Assembly: GCA_009782825.1 (NCBI GenBank)
Contig: WRII01000009.1
Location: 1-63,053, forward strand
Direction: 5' to 3'
DNA: 63,053 bases
Source of the DNA: Peptococcaceae bacterium
GTDB lineage: Bacteria; Bacillota; Desulfitobacteriia; Desulfitobacteriales; Syntrophobotulaceae
In this document: piece after piece, positions 33,931-42,755 of the stretch
Layout of the letters: each line of letters starts with the position of its first letter
How positions within the stretch are numbered: the stretch's first letter is position 1
Notes under the pieces: generated by a model
What the model saw: only the letters and a program-made list of their open reading frames with translations
Told to the model about the DNA's origin: nothing
Databases searched by the model: none
Made by a program: the position numbers and the translations under genes

Positions 33931-34000
33931 CAAAACCACCATGTTTTTAGCGGTGGTTTTGGCTCTTAAAAAAGAAAAAGCCCAGTAATTCTGAGCTTTT
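33931..34000 (+). terminator. Two consecutive intrinsic terminators
   Basis: CAAAACCACC (33931-33940) pairs with GGTGGTTTTG (33952-33961). AAAAGCCCAG (33976-33985) pairs with CTGAGCTTTT (33991-34000), followed by T-rich DNA. They end the methyltransferase unit and insulate the opposite-strand tRNA-Ser. Confidence 0.65.
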
Positions 34001-34038
34001 CTGTGCAAGGGTATTGTATCAATATCGTTGTCTTTAGA

Positions 34039-34127
34039 TGGCGGAGGAGGAGGGATTCGAACCCCCGTGGGCTTGCACCCAAACGGTTTTCAAGACCGCC
34101 GCGTTATGACCACTTCGCTACTCCTCC
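34039..34127 (-). tRNA. tRNA-Ser (anticodon TGA)
   Basis: 89 bases including CCA. Acceptor GGAGGAG/CTCCTCC, anticodon loop TCTTGAAAA (TGA), and the long variable arm typical of serine tRNAs. Confidence 0.93.
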
Positions 34128-34181
34128 AAGTAGGGATATTGATACGTTCTGAATCCTGAATACTTGCGGGCGCAGCCCGCG

Positions 34182-34634
34182 TTAGTGTGCTCGGCGTGCC
34201 CGAAAAAATTCCTGCAGCAAAGCTTGGCATTCTTCAGCCATGATCCCAACGATTACATCCACCTTGTGATTCCAAAGATGGGGATGTAGGATATTCATGA
34301 CAGATTCGACAGCGCCCCCTTTGGAATCGGCAGCCCCGTAAACAAGCCTGCCCAAACGAGCTTGAATCATAGCTCCGGCGCACATAGGACACGGCTCAAG
34401 AGTGACATAGAGTGTGGCTTCAGTAAGCCGCCACATACCGATGTGTCGCGCAGCTTGCCGTAAGGCCAGGATTTCAGCGTGTGCGGTAGGATCCTGAAGG
34501 GATTCGCGGGAATTGGCGGCTGCGGCGATAAGGGAATCGTTGGCTACCACAACAGCTCCCACCGGAACTTCATTCTGCTGAGCCGCCTGCCTTGCCAGGC
34601 TCAAAGCTTGGGCCATCCAGTCTCTGTGTGTCAC
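34182..34634 (-). CDS. tadA: tRNA adenosine(34) deaminase
   Basis: 150 residues. Zn/catalytic motifs H52-A-E54 and P81-C82-P-M-C85 are intact. It converts A34 to inosine in tRNA-Arg(ACG). It lies between two tRNA genes on the same strand. A copy of the GCGGGC...GCCCGC repeat (34162-34180) abuts its stop codon. Confidence 0.95.
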   Translation of the reverse strand: MTHRDWMAQALSLARQAAQQNEVPVGAVVVANDSLIAAAANSRESLQDPTAHAEILALRQAARHIGMWRLTEATLYVTLEPCPMCAGAMIQARLGRLVYGAADSKGGAVESVMNILHPHLWNHKVDVIVGIMAEECQALLQEFFRARRAH

Positions 34635-34671
34635 TAGTCACCATTCACTAAGGCGCATCAGCACCGGTATT

Positions 34672-34750
34672 TGGTGGCCCCGGGAGGATTCGAACCCCCG
34701 CAAGACAGGGTTTAGGAAACCCCCGCTCTATCCACCTGAGCTACGAGGCC
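34672..34750 (-). tRNA. tRNA-Arg (anticodon CCT)
   Basis: 79 bases with CCA. Acceptor GGCCTCG/CGGGGCC, anticodon loop TTCCTAA (CCT), T arm GGGGGTTCGAAT. The variable region is two bases longer than usual. Confidence 0.9.
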
Positions 34751-34847
34751 AAATGGGTTACGACATCCTCTTGTGGCGCAGACCGCATTCGGTGATATCG
34801 CCCAACAGGTATTATAGCATTTTTATGGAGGAGTTGACAACTGGTGA

Positions 34848-34945
34848 AAAAATTCCATTAAATGCCATTGGTAAAAAATGAAATGGCAAAAAAATGACAC
34901 TGGTAAAAAAAATGCCATGGTAAAAAAATGCCATGACAGCAAAAG
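34848..34945. repeat. Degenerate ATGCCAnnGGTAAAAAA repeats
   Basis: Four or five imperfect copies of about 16-20 bases (AAATGCCATTGGTAAAAAA and ATGCCATGGTAAAAAA types) precede the lipoprotein gene. The function is unknown. They resemble the other short tandem arrays in this window. Confidence 0.5.
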
Positions 34946-35019
34946 GCAGGAGGAATTTTTCGTTGTCCGACGAAATAAATATTCCATTAATCATAATGAT
35001 GTTTTTAGGAGGAGAAATC

Positions 35020-35685
35020 ATGAAACGTTTTCTGTATATCCTATTCACCCTTATGATTGGGGTGGCTTTGTTGGCGGGGTGCGTCACCAGACCAGAAACT
35101 GAGGAAGCTAATAAGGGGGACGGGACTCAATTGTCCCAGGAATCCGGGCCGGACTTGAATACCAGCGAAAACAGACAGAAGGTATTGGATGCACTGGCCA
35201 AAGGCGAGAAGGTGACAGAGTGCTCTTATGATTATGTCCATACTGATGAAGGGAATACGGTGACGAGCCAATGTTATTATCGCAATTCAGCTATACGGGC
35301 AGAAAGAGACAACATGGTGTATCTGATAGATCAAGATGGGGTGACGGAATATTCTCCCATAGCCAGAACGGGAAAAAACTTGACTTTTGATGAGTACGAT
35401 AAGGGAGATGATCAGTCTCCGGTAGATTGGGTGCGCAGGTGTTTGGGGAGTCCCGAATTTACCTATATGCGGGAAGAAGCTTTGGATGGCGCGGATTGTA
35501 TGGTGATCGAGGTCGAAGATCCTTCCGGAATTTATACGGCGTGGGTTCATCCGGAAACCGGCTTGATGGTTAAGGTGGACGCGGGTCAGGATGTGATAGA
35601 ATATAAAAACTTGAAAGTGGGGCCGGGAACAGTGGATGCGAGTTTGATGGGGGTTCCGGGGGATGTTGTCATTAATGCGGCCTAA
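35020..35685 (+). CDS. Lipoprotein of unknown function
   Basis: 221 residues from ATG 35020 behind AGGAGGAG. Signal peptide with lipobox LLAGC (Cys17). The mature part has alternating strands (YIYTAWVHPETGLMVKVDAG-like ending, GVTEYSPIART), resembling LolA/outer-surface beta-domain lipoproteins of Firmicutes, but I do not recognise the family. Confidence 0.7.
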   Translation: MKRFLYILFTLMIGVALLAGCVTRPETEEANKGDGTQLSQESGPDLNTSENRQKVLDALAKGEKVTECSYDYVHTDEGNTVTSQCYYRNSAIRAERDNMVYLIDQDGVTEYSPIARTGKNLTFDEYDKGDDQSPVDWVRRCLGSPEFTYMREEALDGADCMVIEVEDPSGIYTAWVHPETGLMVKVDAGQDVIEYKNLKVGPGTVDASLMGVPGDVVINAA

Positions 35686-35719
35686 GTTATTTAGTCACAG
35701 CCCTTTATCTTTTTTCCTG

Positions 35720-36484
35720 TCAGGAAATAGCTCCTTTCTTCACAATCTTCCTATAGCAGCGCTCCAATAAGCTGCGATCTATCTCGTTCCCATGCGAAGG
35801 TAAAAAGTATTGACAGTTCGTTTTCAACAGCTTTTCCCATGACTCCGGCAGCTGTTCAGGAAAATTGGCAAAGGGAGGCATAATGTTGATTCCAAATGGA
35901 TTGACCATTGTATCTCCTACCAACGCCACATTATCATCGACAACAAAGCTTACAGATCCTAAAGTATGACCGGGTGTATGCAGGATTTGAAGATTAAGAC
36001 TCTCCGGCGGAACATAAGAGAGTTCAGTCATGATGCTGTCACAAAGACATGCAGAGTGTCTCACCTTCCTTTTTTTACCTGCTACAGCCATCATCAGCTT
36101 CGAATGTGGCATCGTTCCTTTTGGCAGGTATGTATATCCTTCCGCTAAGAATTGTTTTTCGGAAGAATGAACGAAAACATGACTCTTGAAGGTTTCCTGA
36201 AACAGGTGTGCATTTCCCAAATGGTCATAATGGGCATGGGTCAGCAAGATGGCATGAAGCTTGTCAACATGCGAGCTTTTCAAACGACTTAATATCCACT
36301 TTGCTTCACGACGAACACTCGTGTCAATAAGAACCGCATCGTCATCTTTTCTAACCAGGTAACAGTTGGATCTCATGGATAAAACTTTGATTACCTCGAT
36401 TTTATTAATACAGGTTGTCCATCTTTCCAATGTGCCCACTTCCTTTCGCACATGTGGGTATGCTTTATGCATACACGGTACCAT
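35720..36484 (-). CDS. Metallo-beta-lactamase fold hydrolase
   Basis: 254 residues in the longest frame. Zn-binding T-H-A-H-Y-D-H, a downstream LHTPGHTLGSV, VGDTMV and SHGNEID. Glyoxalase-II/quorum-lactonase-like family; the substrate is unknown. The first 18 residues may not be translated: TTG 36430 has GGAAG upstream, whereas ATG 36484 has none. Confidence 0.82.
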   Translation of the reverse strand: MVPCMHKAYPHVRKEVGTLERWTTCINKIEVIKVLSMRSNCYLVRKDDDAVLIDTSVRREAKWILSRLKSSHVDKLHAILLTHAHYDHLGNAHLFQETFKSHVFVHSSEKQFLAEGYTYLPKGTMPHSKLMMAVAGKKRKVRHSACLCDSIMTELSYVPPESLNLQILHTPGHTLGSVSFVVDDNVALVGDTMVNPFGINIMPPFANFPEQLPESWEKLLKTNCQYFLPSHGNEIDRSLLERCYRKIVKKGAIS

Positions 36485-36546
36485 ATAGTATGTATATGGT
36501 CAAATACGAAGAAAGAAATACAAAGAAAGAAATACAAAGAAAGGTA

Positions 36547-36575
36547 TTGACCTATTCTGACATTTGCGATATAAG
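36547..36575 (+). promoter_or_regulatory. Sigma-A promoter for the PNPOx-ferredoxin gene
   Basis: TTGACC (36547-36552), 17 bases, TATAAG (36570-36575). Just upstream is a short AGAAAGAAATACAA tandem repeat. Confidence 0.65.
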
Positions 36576-36606
36576 TTATACATAAAGATGTAGAAGGAGC
36601 AGAACT

Positions 36607-37380
36607 ATGACGACCAAGCAGATATTTGAGTATTTTGACAAGATGGCCTGCGTCACATTTGCGACTCTTGATGGTAAGGGGTATATCGAATCGAGAGTTG
36701 CCTATTTTTGCACATATGACGAGGATGGCTTATATTTTTGGACCATGAGCGCTAACTCTTTTTACCGGCAGCTAATGCGGACGAATAAAGTTTCAGCTTA
36801 TGCCATGACCCCACAGACGGTGAAGCATAATGATTCTCAGCGGGTGTTGTTGGAGCCGGGTTATACGATCTATATTTCCGGAGATGTCCGTGAGCTTTCT
36901 AAAAATCAAGTGCGCGACAAGGCCCAAACAAAGTCTGGTTTTTATCTGGCGACATTGGGAACGGAGAACAATCCTGGCGCGCGGTTTTTTTGCCTCTATG
37001 CGGGCCGGGGGGAGATTTTCGACTATGATTATGAGAAGGTTAACCGCACCCATAAGCTGCTGCGCCGGCCTTTTTCCTTTGGTGGCATGACGGCCGTGGA
37101 ACCGGGCCTGAGAATTGCCGACACCTGTATTGAGTGCGGCCTGTGCCTGGAGGTTTGCACTTTTGACGCGATTGAAGAGGGATCTCCTTTTGTGATTGAT
37201 GGGACGCGTTGTGAGGAGTGTGGCAATTGTTGCAGTGTCTGTCCGGTGAAGGCTATTCGGCATAAAGAGGATACCATGCACCAGGATGAGGCTGCTGCCC
37301 TAGGCCAAGGCAAGGCCAACCTGTGCCAAGGCAAGGCAGCCCAAGGCAAGGCCAACCTAGCCCAAGGAAAGGTGAGTTAA
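36607..37380 (+). CDS. PNPOx-like flavin domain fused to 2[4Fe-4S] ferredoxin
   Basis: 257 residues. Residues 1-150 are a pyridoxamine-phosphate-oxidase-like split barrel, probably FMN-binding (FATLDGKGYIESRV; YFWTMSANSFYRQL). Residues 170-225 carry two cluster motifs (CIECGLCLEVC; CEECGNCCSVCP). The C-terminal 30 residues are low-complexity QGKAN repeats from a DNA tandem repeat. A flavin plus ferredoxin in one chain suggests a small reductase; its substrate is unknown. YgjP follows after seven bases. Confidence 0.8.
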   Translation: MTTKQIFEYFDKMACVTFATLDGKGYIESRVAYFCTYDEDGLYFWTMSANSFYRQLMRTNKVSAYAMTPQTVKHNDSQRVLLEPGYTIYISGDVRELSKNQVRDKAQTKSGFYLATLGTENNPGARFFCLYAGRGEIFDYDYEKVNRTHKLLRRPFSFGGMTAVEPGLRIADTCIECGLCLEVCTFDAIEEGSPFVIDGTRCEECGNCCSVCPVKAIRHKEDTMHQDEAAALGQGKANLCQGKAAQGKANLAQGKVS

Positions 37381-37387
37381 CACAAAA

Positions 37388-38065
37388 ATGAGTGACTATA
37401 CTCTCATCCGTTCTAAAAGAAAAACAGTTGCGCTATACATTACCAAGGATGCCAATGTACAGGTTCGGGCTCCTCTGAAAATGCCAAAAGCTGAAATTGA
37501 TCGCTTTGTGGCGTCGAAAGAGAGGTGGATCCGAAAGCATTTGGCTGTCAGGGAGCAGAATTTAAAAGACAAGGGGACTTTCACAGTATCCTATGGGAGT
37601 AAGGTACTTATGCGGGGTCAGGAGTACCCTATTATAGCGCGGGAGGGGAACCGGGCGGGGCTTGATGGGGAAGGGTTTTATCTCCCGCCTGGCTTGTCTG
37701 CGGAGGAGATCAAAAGGATTACTATCCAAATCTACAAGAGAGTGGCCAAAAATTTTCTTATGCGCAAAGTCATCGATTTTGCGAAAGTGACAGGGCTTGC
37801 CCCTACAGCAGTGAAGGTCAATAGTGCTAAAACACGCTGGGGAAGCTGCAGCACGCGCAACAGCCTTAATTTCTCGTGGCGCTTGATTATGATGGAGGAT
37901 GACATCATCGATTATGTGGTGGTGCACGAACTGGCGCATATCAAAGAACATAACCATTCGGACAGGTTTTGGGCTGTTGTCAGAAGTGTGCTCCCAGATT
38001 ATGTACACAGGAAGGCTAAACTGAAAGATATGCAGAAGAGGCTGGCCGGCGAGGACTGGGATTAA
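37388..38065 (+). CDS. YgjP/DUF45 zinc metallopeptidase-like protein
   Basis: 225 residues with the zincin motif VVHELAHIKEHNHSDRFW and the WGSCS segment of the SprT/YgjP (M48-like) group. Some members are annotated as UTP pyrophosphatases, which is uncertain. AAAGGTGAG precedes ATG 37388. Confidence 0.85.
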   Translation: MSDYTLIRSKRKTVALYITKDANVQVRAPLKMPKAEIDRFVASKERWIRKHLAVREQNLKDKGTFTVSYGSKVLMRGQEYPIIAREGNRAGLDGEGFYLPPGLSAEEIKRITIQIYKRVAKNFLMRKVIDFAKVTGLAPTAVKVNSAKTRWGSCSTRNSLNFSWRLIMMEDDIIDYVVVHELAHIKEHNHSDRFWAVVRSVLPDYVHRKAKLKDMQKRLAGEDWD

Positions 38066-38172
38066 TAAATGATATTAAATGGGCCTGTTGGCCCTAATTT
38101 CTGATTAATATTTTGGGTAATGTCTGTATAATAATAACAAAAATTTTATTTTATAGGGGAAGTAATTCCGCT

Positions 38173-38316
38173 ATGATTGAGGGTGTCGACGAGTGTCCGT
38201 TTTTAACCGTAGACTTGATGGGAGAAGTTATGATATTGTCTTGGAGATGGCAAAATTTAGAGATCAAGGGAGGGATGCTGGCGGGTGTCTCATGTGAAGA
38301 GAATGTTTTCATGTGA
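38173..38316 (+). CDS. Possible 47-residue protein
   Basis: The only open frame in the 38066-38390 gap; AGGGGAAG lies about 10 bases upstream. Its last residues are encoded by the 19-bp repeat that follows. There is no family match that I know, and it may be non-coding. Confidence 0.25.
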   Translation: MIEGVDECPFLTVDLMGEVMILSWRWQNLEIKGGMLAGVSCEENVFM

Positions 38317-38343
38317 AGAGAGTGTTTTCATGTGAAGAGAGGT
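38291..38343 (+). repeat. 19-bp tandem repeat, about 2.7 copies
   Basis: Units beginning CATGTGAAGAGA start at 38291, 38310 and 38329. They lie 50-100 bases before the secreted-protein gene. Confidence 0.8.
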
Positions 38344-38390
38344 TGATTTCTGAACTTGGAAGTCAAGGAAATTTTTAAGGAGGAGAAAAG

Positions 38391-38906
38391 ATGAGTAAAA
38401 GAAAAGTCATTTCCATATTGATTGCGATGGTGTTGGTTCTGGGTTTGTTCCCGGCTGCGGTATTTGCAGCTCCACCGAATGTTAGCAATGACACAGATAA
38501 TGAAACAAATATTGTGGGCGATAATAATGTTGTCAACAATACTACTGTGAACTTTCAATTAGTGTTTGCCGGGAACGACGCAAGTTTCCGTCCGAAAAAT
38601 CTGCAGTTCGCTTTGTGGGACTTAAATCGAAACTGTGAGGTTGATGTCCTGACAGTGGGAGGGAAGAATGGACACCATAAATTCCACAAGGCTAAGCATG
38701 GACGCTATGATATTAGGTTGAAGAATGCCCCGGCTGGATTTTTGGCCGCCTATGATATTCACATTGTGCTTGGCGCAAACGGTGTTTATATCATAACGTG
38801 CACCCCGAAGCATTATGTGGGGCACAATATCCATGATAAAAAACCTGCTTCTCAACCTATCGTTGTTTTCAATCAAGTACCTCTGGTTCCTGTAGCCGGT
38901 TTCTAA
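38391..38906 (+). CDS. Secreted small beta-domain protein
   Basis: 171 residues. Sec signal peptide (MSKRKVISILIAMVLVLGLF, cleavage after VFAA). An Asn-rich stretch (NDTDNETNIVGDNNVVNNTT) is followed by a prealbumin-like segment (YDIRLKNAPAGFLAAYDI) similar to Cna-B/SpaA domains. Possibly a surface or matrix component. AAGGAGGAG lies before the ATG, and a terminator follows. Confidence 0.75.
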   Translation: MSKRKVISILIAMVLVLGLFPAAVFAAPPNVSNDTDNETNIVGDNNVVNNTTVNFQLVFAGNDASFRPKNLQFALWDLNRNCEVDVLTVGGKNGHHKFHKAKHGRYDIRLKNAPAGFLAAYDIHIVLGANGVYIITCTPKHYVGHNIHDKKPASQPIVVFNQVPLVPVAGF

Positions 38907-38951
38907 GGTCCGCGAGTTCAATCCTTTGAGGGAAAGATAGATTCTACCGAA

Positions 38952-38985
38952 AAAGCTGTAAGGTATTTTGCCGCCTTGCAGCTTT
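38952..38985 (+). terminator. Intrinsic terminator
   Basis: AAAGCTGTAAGG (38952-38963) pairs with CCTTGCAGCTTT (38974-38985), followed by a short T-rich stretch. Confidence 0.6.
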
Positions 38986-39071
38986 GCTCTGTCTGCGCAA
39001 TAAGCTTGACAAAACATAAACCCCGATTATAATGGAATCAAAACCCAAAATAATCGAAAAGGGTGATAGGG

Positions 39072-40310
39072 ATGTATATCCGCAGGCATATTGAGCCCGT
39101 TGTTTCCCGCATAGCCAAGCGGAAGCCTGTCCTGATGTTGACCGGAGCGCGTCAGGTTGGCAAGTCTACCATGCTGAAAGAAGTGTACCGCGATATAACT
39201 TATATTGCGCTCAACTCTCCTCTTGTCCGGGAGAGTGCCAGGGAGAGTCCCTCCACTTTTTTTGACAGATACAAGCCGCCGGTGATTGTGGATGAGATTC
39301 AGAAAGCGGCGGAGTTGTTTGAGTATATCAAAGACATTGTGGACGAGGACAAAGCCAAAGGACAGTTTTACCTGACCGGATCACAGAGTCTGCACCTCAT
39401 GAAGAATGTTGCCGACAGCCTGGCGGGGCGCGTGGGTGTGATCAAGATGATGGGGCTTTCTTTGCGTGAATTGGCAGGAAGGGCGTACCGGGAGCCCTTT
39501 ATCCCCATGTTTCAGGACAAATCTGAAGCTGCTTCTGAAGCTTCTGAAGCTTCAGAATACACTTACGAAAGGATTGTGACTTGCATCCACAAAGGATTTT
39601 TTCCTGAGCTCTATGAAACCGAGAGCGACCTTTATGACTGGATGGATTTTCACAGCTCCTATTTGCAAACCTATATTGAAAAGGATATCAAGGATGTTTT
39701 GAACATTCAGGATGAATCGGCTTTTATTAAGTTTGTTAAGTCTGCTGCCGCTCTTACTGGGAACATGCTCAATCTGAGCACCATGGCTGAAATCTGTGGA
39801 AAAGATGTCAAAACTGTGAGGGCATGGCTGTCAGTGCTGGAGTCTAGCGGGCTTGTCTTTCTGTTGGAGCCTTACTACAATAACTTCAATAAACGGCTGA
39901 TAAAAACGCCAAAGCTGTATTTTCTGGATACGGGCCTGGCTTGCTGGCTTCTGGGCTGGAATACGCCTGAGCAGCTGGTTAATGGGGCGATGTGGGGACA
40001 TATTTTTGAGAGTTTTGTTTTTGCGGAGATTCTTAAAAGTTACTATAACGACGGGATTGTGAAACCTCCGCTGTATTATTACCGGGATATTGACAAAAAC
40101 GAAATTGATCTCTTGGTCGCTGAGGGGGATATTCTGTATCCTGTTGAAATCAAGACCACCAGCGATCCCACAAAATCCATGGCGAAATCTTTCCGATGCC
40201 TGCAAAATGTTCCGGACAAGAAGGTCGGGGCTGGCGCCGTGATCTGCCTGGCCAAAGAATGTCTCCCGCTGACGGAAAATGTGTGGATGATGCCGGCAGG
40301 CATGATGTGA
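39072..40310 (+). CDS. AAA ATPase with DUF4143 nuclease-like C-terminus
   Basis: 412 residues from ATG 39072. Walker A G25-ARQVGKST, Walker B VIVDEIQ and sensor LTGSQS. The C-terminal DUF4143 part has a PD-(D/E)xK-like core (NEIDLLVAEGDILYPVEIKTT). Such solitary ATPases are scattered by horizontal transfer in anaerobes and archaea and may act on DNA or as antitoxin-like factors. A short EASEASEASEY repeat is inserted near residue 155. Confidence 0.88.
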   Translation: MYIRRHIEPVVSRIAKRKPVLMLTGARQVGKSTMLKEVYRDITYIALNSPLVRESARESPSTFFDRYKPPVIVDEIQKAAELFEYIKDIVDEDKAKGQFYLTGSQSLHLMKNVADSLAGRVGVIKMMGLSLRELAGRAYREPFIPMFQDKSEAASEASEASEYTYERIVTCIHKGFFPELYETESDLYDWMDFHSSYLQTYIEKDIKDVLNIQDESAFIKFVKSAAALTGNMLNLSTMAEICGKDVKTVRAWLSVLESSGLVFLLEPYYNNFNKRLIKTPKLYFLDTGLACWLLGWNTPEQLVNGAMWGHIFESFVFAEILKSYYNDGIVKPPLYYYRDIDKNEIDLLVAEGDILYPVEIKTTSDPTKSMAKSFRCLQNVPDKKVGAGAVICLAKECLPLTENVWMMPAGMM

Positions 40311-40312
40311 TT

Positions 40313-41932
40313 TTATTTAATTGTGATGCTGCTTACAAGTGCAGTGTCGTTATCTGCTAGAACATATTCGATGGCAACAGTATTTCCAATTTCCATTGTG
40401 ACCTGATGGTCATTATTTGAGATGGAAGATACATACAAGACGTTGTCGTCCTGAAGTTTAAAATAAAAATATGTGTCGCCGCCTTTGGTCGCGGTATACA
40501 GTTCTGAAATCGTACCTGTTTTCTCGGTCACATCACCCTCAGCTTCATTGGAAAATTTGGATCGATAAGCAGTAACGGCTTGAGCGACGGTGTCTTCCAC
40601 AATGGAAATGGTATAATTTTTCTTGTTCACAAGAGCAATCTTCTTCACCAATCCTTGATTATCCTTGAGCGTCATGAAATAGGTTTCTATCCCGTCGATG
40701 TTAACAAGCATGACGGGACCGGCTTGGTAGCCGAACTGTTGAACAACACCTTCGGCCGAAGCTTGGGCAGAAGATTCTTCCGCGCCGGGGCTGGCATAAT
40801 ACTTAATTTCACCTGTTCTCATATTGGCAAGAACGAACCCGGTATTAGACTCATCATTTCCGGCGGATGTGATGCCTGTGTAGAGATACACGCCATCTTC
40901 TCTTGCTATAAAATAATACTGAGTTTCGTCGAAGCTGTAACTCGTTTTATAGACGTCTTTTTTAGAGAAAGAGGCGTTCCAGAAACCGTGAGTATATCCG
41001 TAATACCAATCAACTCTCTCCATGATATAGCTCACGGAAAATACGTGATCTACCCAATCCGGAACATCTTCAATAGCTGTTTCGGTTGTATCGCCTGTGA
41101 CAGCATTGACTAAAATAATCCGATCTACGGTTCTTGCCCCAAATAATCCTGCGGTGGGTCTTTCTATGGGGACAATATAGAATGGCGTCCCTTCTTCATC
41201 GATTTCGAATTGCGCTTTACCGAAAATATATGAAGGATACTGTTTTCGGAGATGTCGCTTTAACAGGTCACCAAAGTGTGCCGACGGAGAATATTTCATG
41301 GGTGTACCTAATTCGACCAGCTCCGCTTCTTGGGTGTAGATGTTTACAAGAACATAACCGGGAATGCCGTTATTTTTGCTGTTATTGTATTGGAAAAGTC
41401 CGCCATAGTTCATGGGCGAAATCCGATAATAATCTCCGCGATAACGTATCAGATTATACTCGCCGTCTACTTCGTACTGCGACATATAGCTCCCCATGGT
41501 TCCCATTGTTCCCATTGTGCGGTCTCCAAGCTGCCTCGCTGTGAGCATATCCACAATAGGGATGTCTTGCGAGTTCTGAACTCTTGGAACATCTTGATCG
41601 AAGTTGCCATCGTCGGGAATCGTGATCACATCCCGGAAGCTTGTTGCATTGAAGAGCGGCCAAGACGGAAATGAGGCGATCAGCAAAATCACCAGTAATG
41701 CGGCGGCAGTACCCCCGGCTATTTTTGTGAATAAGTACCCTTGACTGTGTTTATGGGTAACAGCCTCGCCGATGGCCAATAAGCCGCATCCGCATGTTAT
41801 TACCACAATGCAATACACCCAGAATCCTGCCGACTGGAATGTCCATGCGGGCATCGCTAAGAAGTTCAGCATAATTGCCCATGCAATTGTGAGAATTAAT
41901 GCAATACCCCTGCCTATCATTTTTTGTGCCAT
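40313..41932 (-). CDS. Large membrane-anchored extracytoplasmic protein, unknown family
   Basis: 539 residues. Three N-terminal membrane helices (to about residue 90) are followed by a large beta-rich outside domain with recurring segments such as YYFIAREDGVYLYTGI and GFVLANMRTGEIKYY. Within it, DRTMGTMGTMGSYM comes from a 9-bp repeat. I do not recognise the family; the outer part resembles cell-surface proteins with PepSY-like strands. The 41933-42196 intergenic region upstream shows nothing convincing. Confidence 0.65.
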   Translation of the reverse strand: MAQKMIGRGIALILTIAWAIMLNFLAMPAWTFQSAGFWVYCIVVITCGCGLLAIGEAVTHKHSQGYLFTKIAGGTAAALLVILLIASFPSWPLFNATSFRDVITIPDDGNFDQDVPRVQNSQDIPIVDMLTARQLGDRTMGTMGTMGSYMSQYEVDGEYNLIRYRGDYYRISPMNYGGLFQYNNSKNNGIPGYVLVNIYTQEAELVELGTPMKYSPSAHFGDLLKRHLRKQYPSYIFGKAQFEIDEEGTPFYIVPIERPTAGLFGARTVDRIILVNAVTGDTTETAIEDVPDWVDHVFSVSYIMERVDWYYGYTHGFWNASFSKKDVYKTSYSFDETQYYFIAREDGVYLYTGITSAGNDESNTGFVLANMRTGEIKYYASPGAEESSAQASAEGVVQQFGYQAGPVMLVNIDGIETYFMTLKDNQGLVKKIALVNKKNYTISIVEDTVAQAVTAYRSKFSNEAEGDVTEKTGTISELYTATKGGDTYFYFKLQDDNVLYVSSISNNDHQVTMEIGNTVAIEYVLADNDTALVSSITIK

Positions 41933-42196
41933 AATACCTCCATTTTTGTTTGGTGTGATAGTTGTAATTTGTTTATTGAATAGAAGACATCAAGGACTCC
42001 TACGCTTTTTCATCCTCGTTAGATATTTCTTCTCCCTATCCTAGACTATTTTACGTTATCGATAGAAAAATAGCAATGTTAACAGAACAACAATAACGTA
42101 CAGAACAATAATAGGTGCCGATCTCAGCCTGTTAAAACAACCAATCGAACTGGTAACTGGTAATCACAGTGATCTGTTGCAAATCCCTTCAAAACA

Positions 42197-42478
42197 TCAA
42201 ATCTGTGCATCAACAGAAAAACAGCTTTCAATGATGTCAGAAATGGCTTCTCGATAACACCCCATTTTTATAAGGTTATTGATAAACCAAGTAAATATAT
42301 CAATATTGTCGTCAGGATGCCCTTCATTGAATTTTTCAAGCGTATTTCGAATGACACGAGCATAAAAGACTTGATCTCTATCCTTGCTCTCATTGATGAA
42401 TTTCGAAAGCTTTTTACGCTCCTCATCAATTGTTACTGTAGGAAAACTCTCAAATGGAATAAAACTGGCAAACGCCAA
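42197..42478 (-). CDS. Small protein of unknown function
   Basis: 93 residues, TTG start behind AGGAAGGA. Mainly helical and charged (DEERKKLSKFINESKDRDQ; IDIFTWFINNLIKMGCY). No known domain recognised. Divergent from the small gene at 42543. Confidence 0.5.
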   Translation of the reverse strand: MAFASFIPFESFPTVTIDEERKKLSKFINESKDRDQVFYARVIRNTLEKFNEGHPDDNIDIFTWFINNLIKMGCYREAISDIIESCFSVDAQI

Positions 42479-42542
42479 ATTATATCCTTCCTATAAATGC
42501 CCGCATATATTAAGCTATGAACTCGAAAGGGAGAACTTAGCA

Positions 42543-42728
42543 ATGAGCGACAATGCGAGTCCAAATACTAATAGTAATGTTAATGCTATTGCTAATCCCT
42601 ACAATGTTGGACAAACAAATGACCTTGGGACTACAGGAGGATTATATATAACACTTCTTAATGTTCCTGTCGGTGCTTTTCAATTGAAAGTTTTGATTTT
42701 GCTTGGGCCTGCCGAGCCGGAAAAATGA
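42543..42728 (+). CDS. Possible small Asn-rich hydrophobic peptide
   Basis: 61 residues from ATG 42543 with AAAGGGAG about 12 bases upstream. Asn/Ser-rich N-terminus, then a hydrophobic C-terminal half (LYITLLNVPVGAFQLKVLIL). No family known to me. It could be a peptide partner of the divergent 93-residue protein. Confidence 0.4.
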   Translation: MSDNASPNTNSNVNAIANPYNVGQTNDLGTTGGLYITLLNVPVGAFQLKVLILLGPAEPEK

Positions 42729-42755
42729 CAAGCTTGAGTCTGCGGAGGCTTTAGA

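Noticed and set aside
39072-40310. Toxin-antitoxin pair with the AAA/DUF4143 gene
   Set aside because: No small partner gene lies next to it; the neighbours are a secreted protein and an opposite-strand membrane gene.
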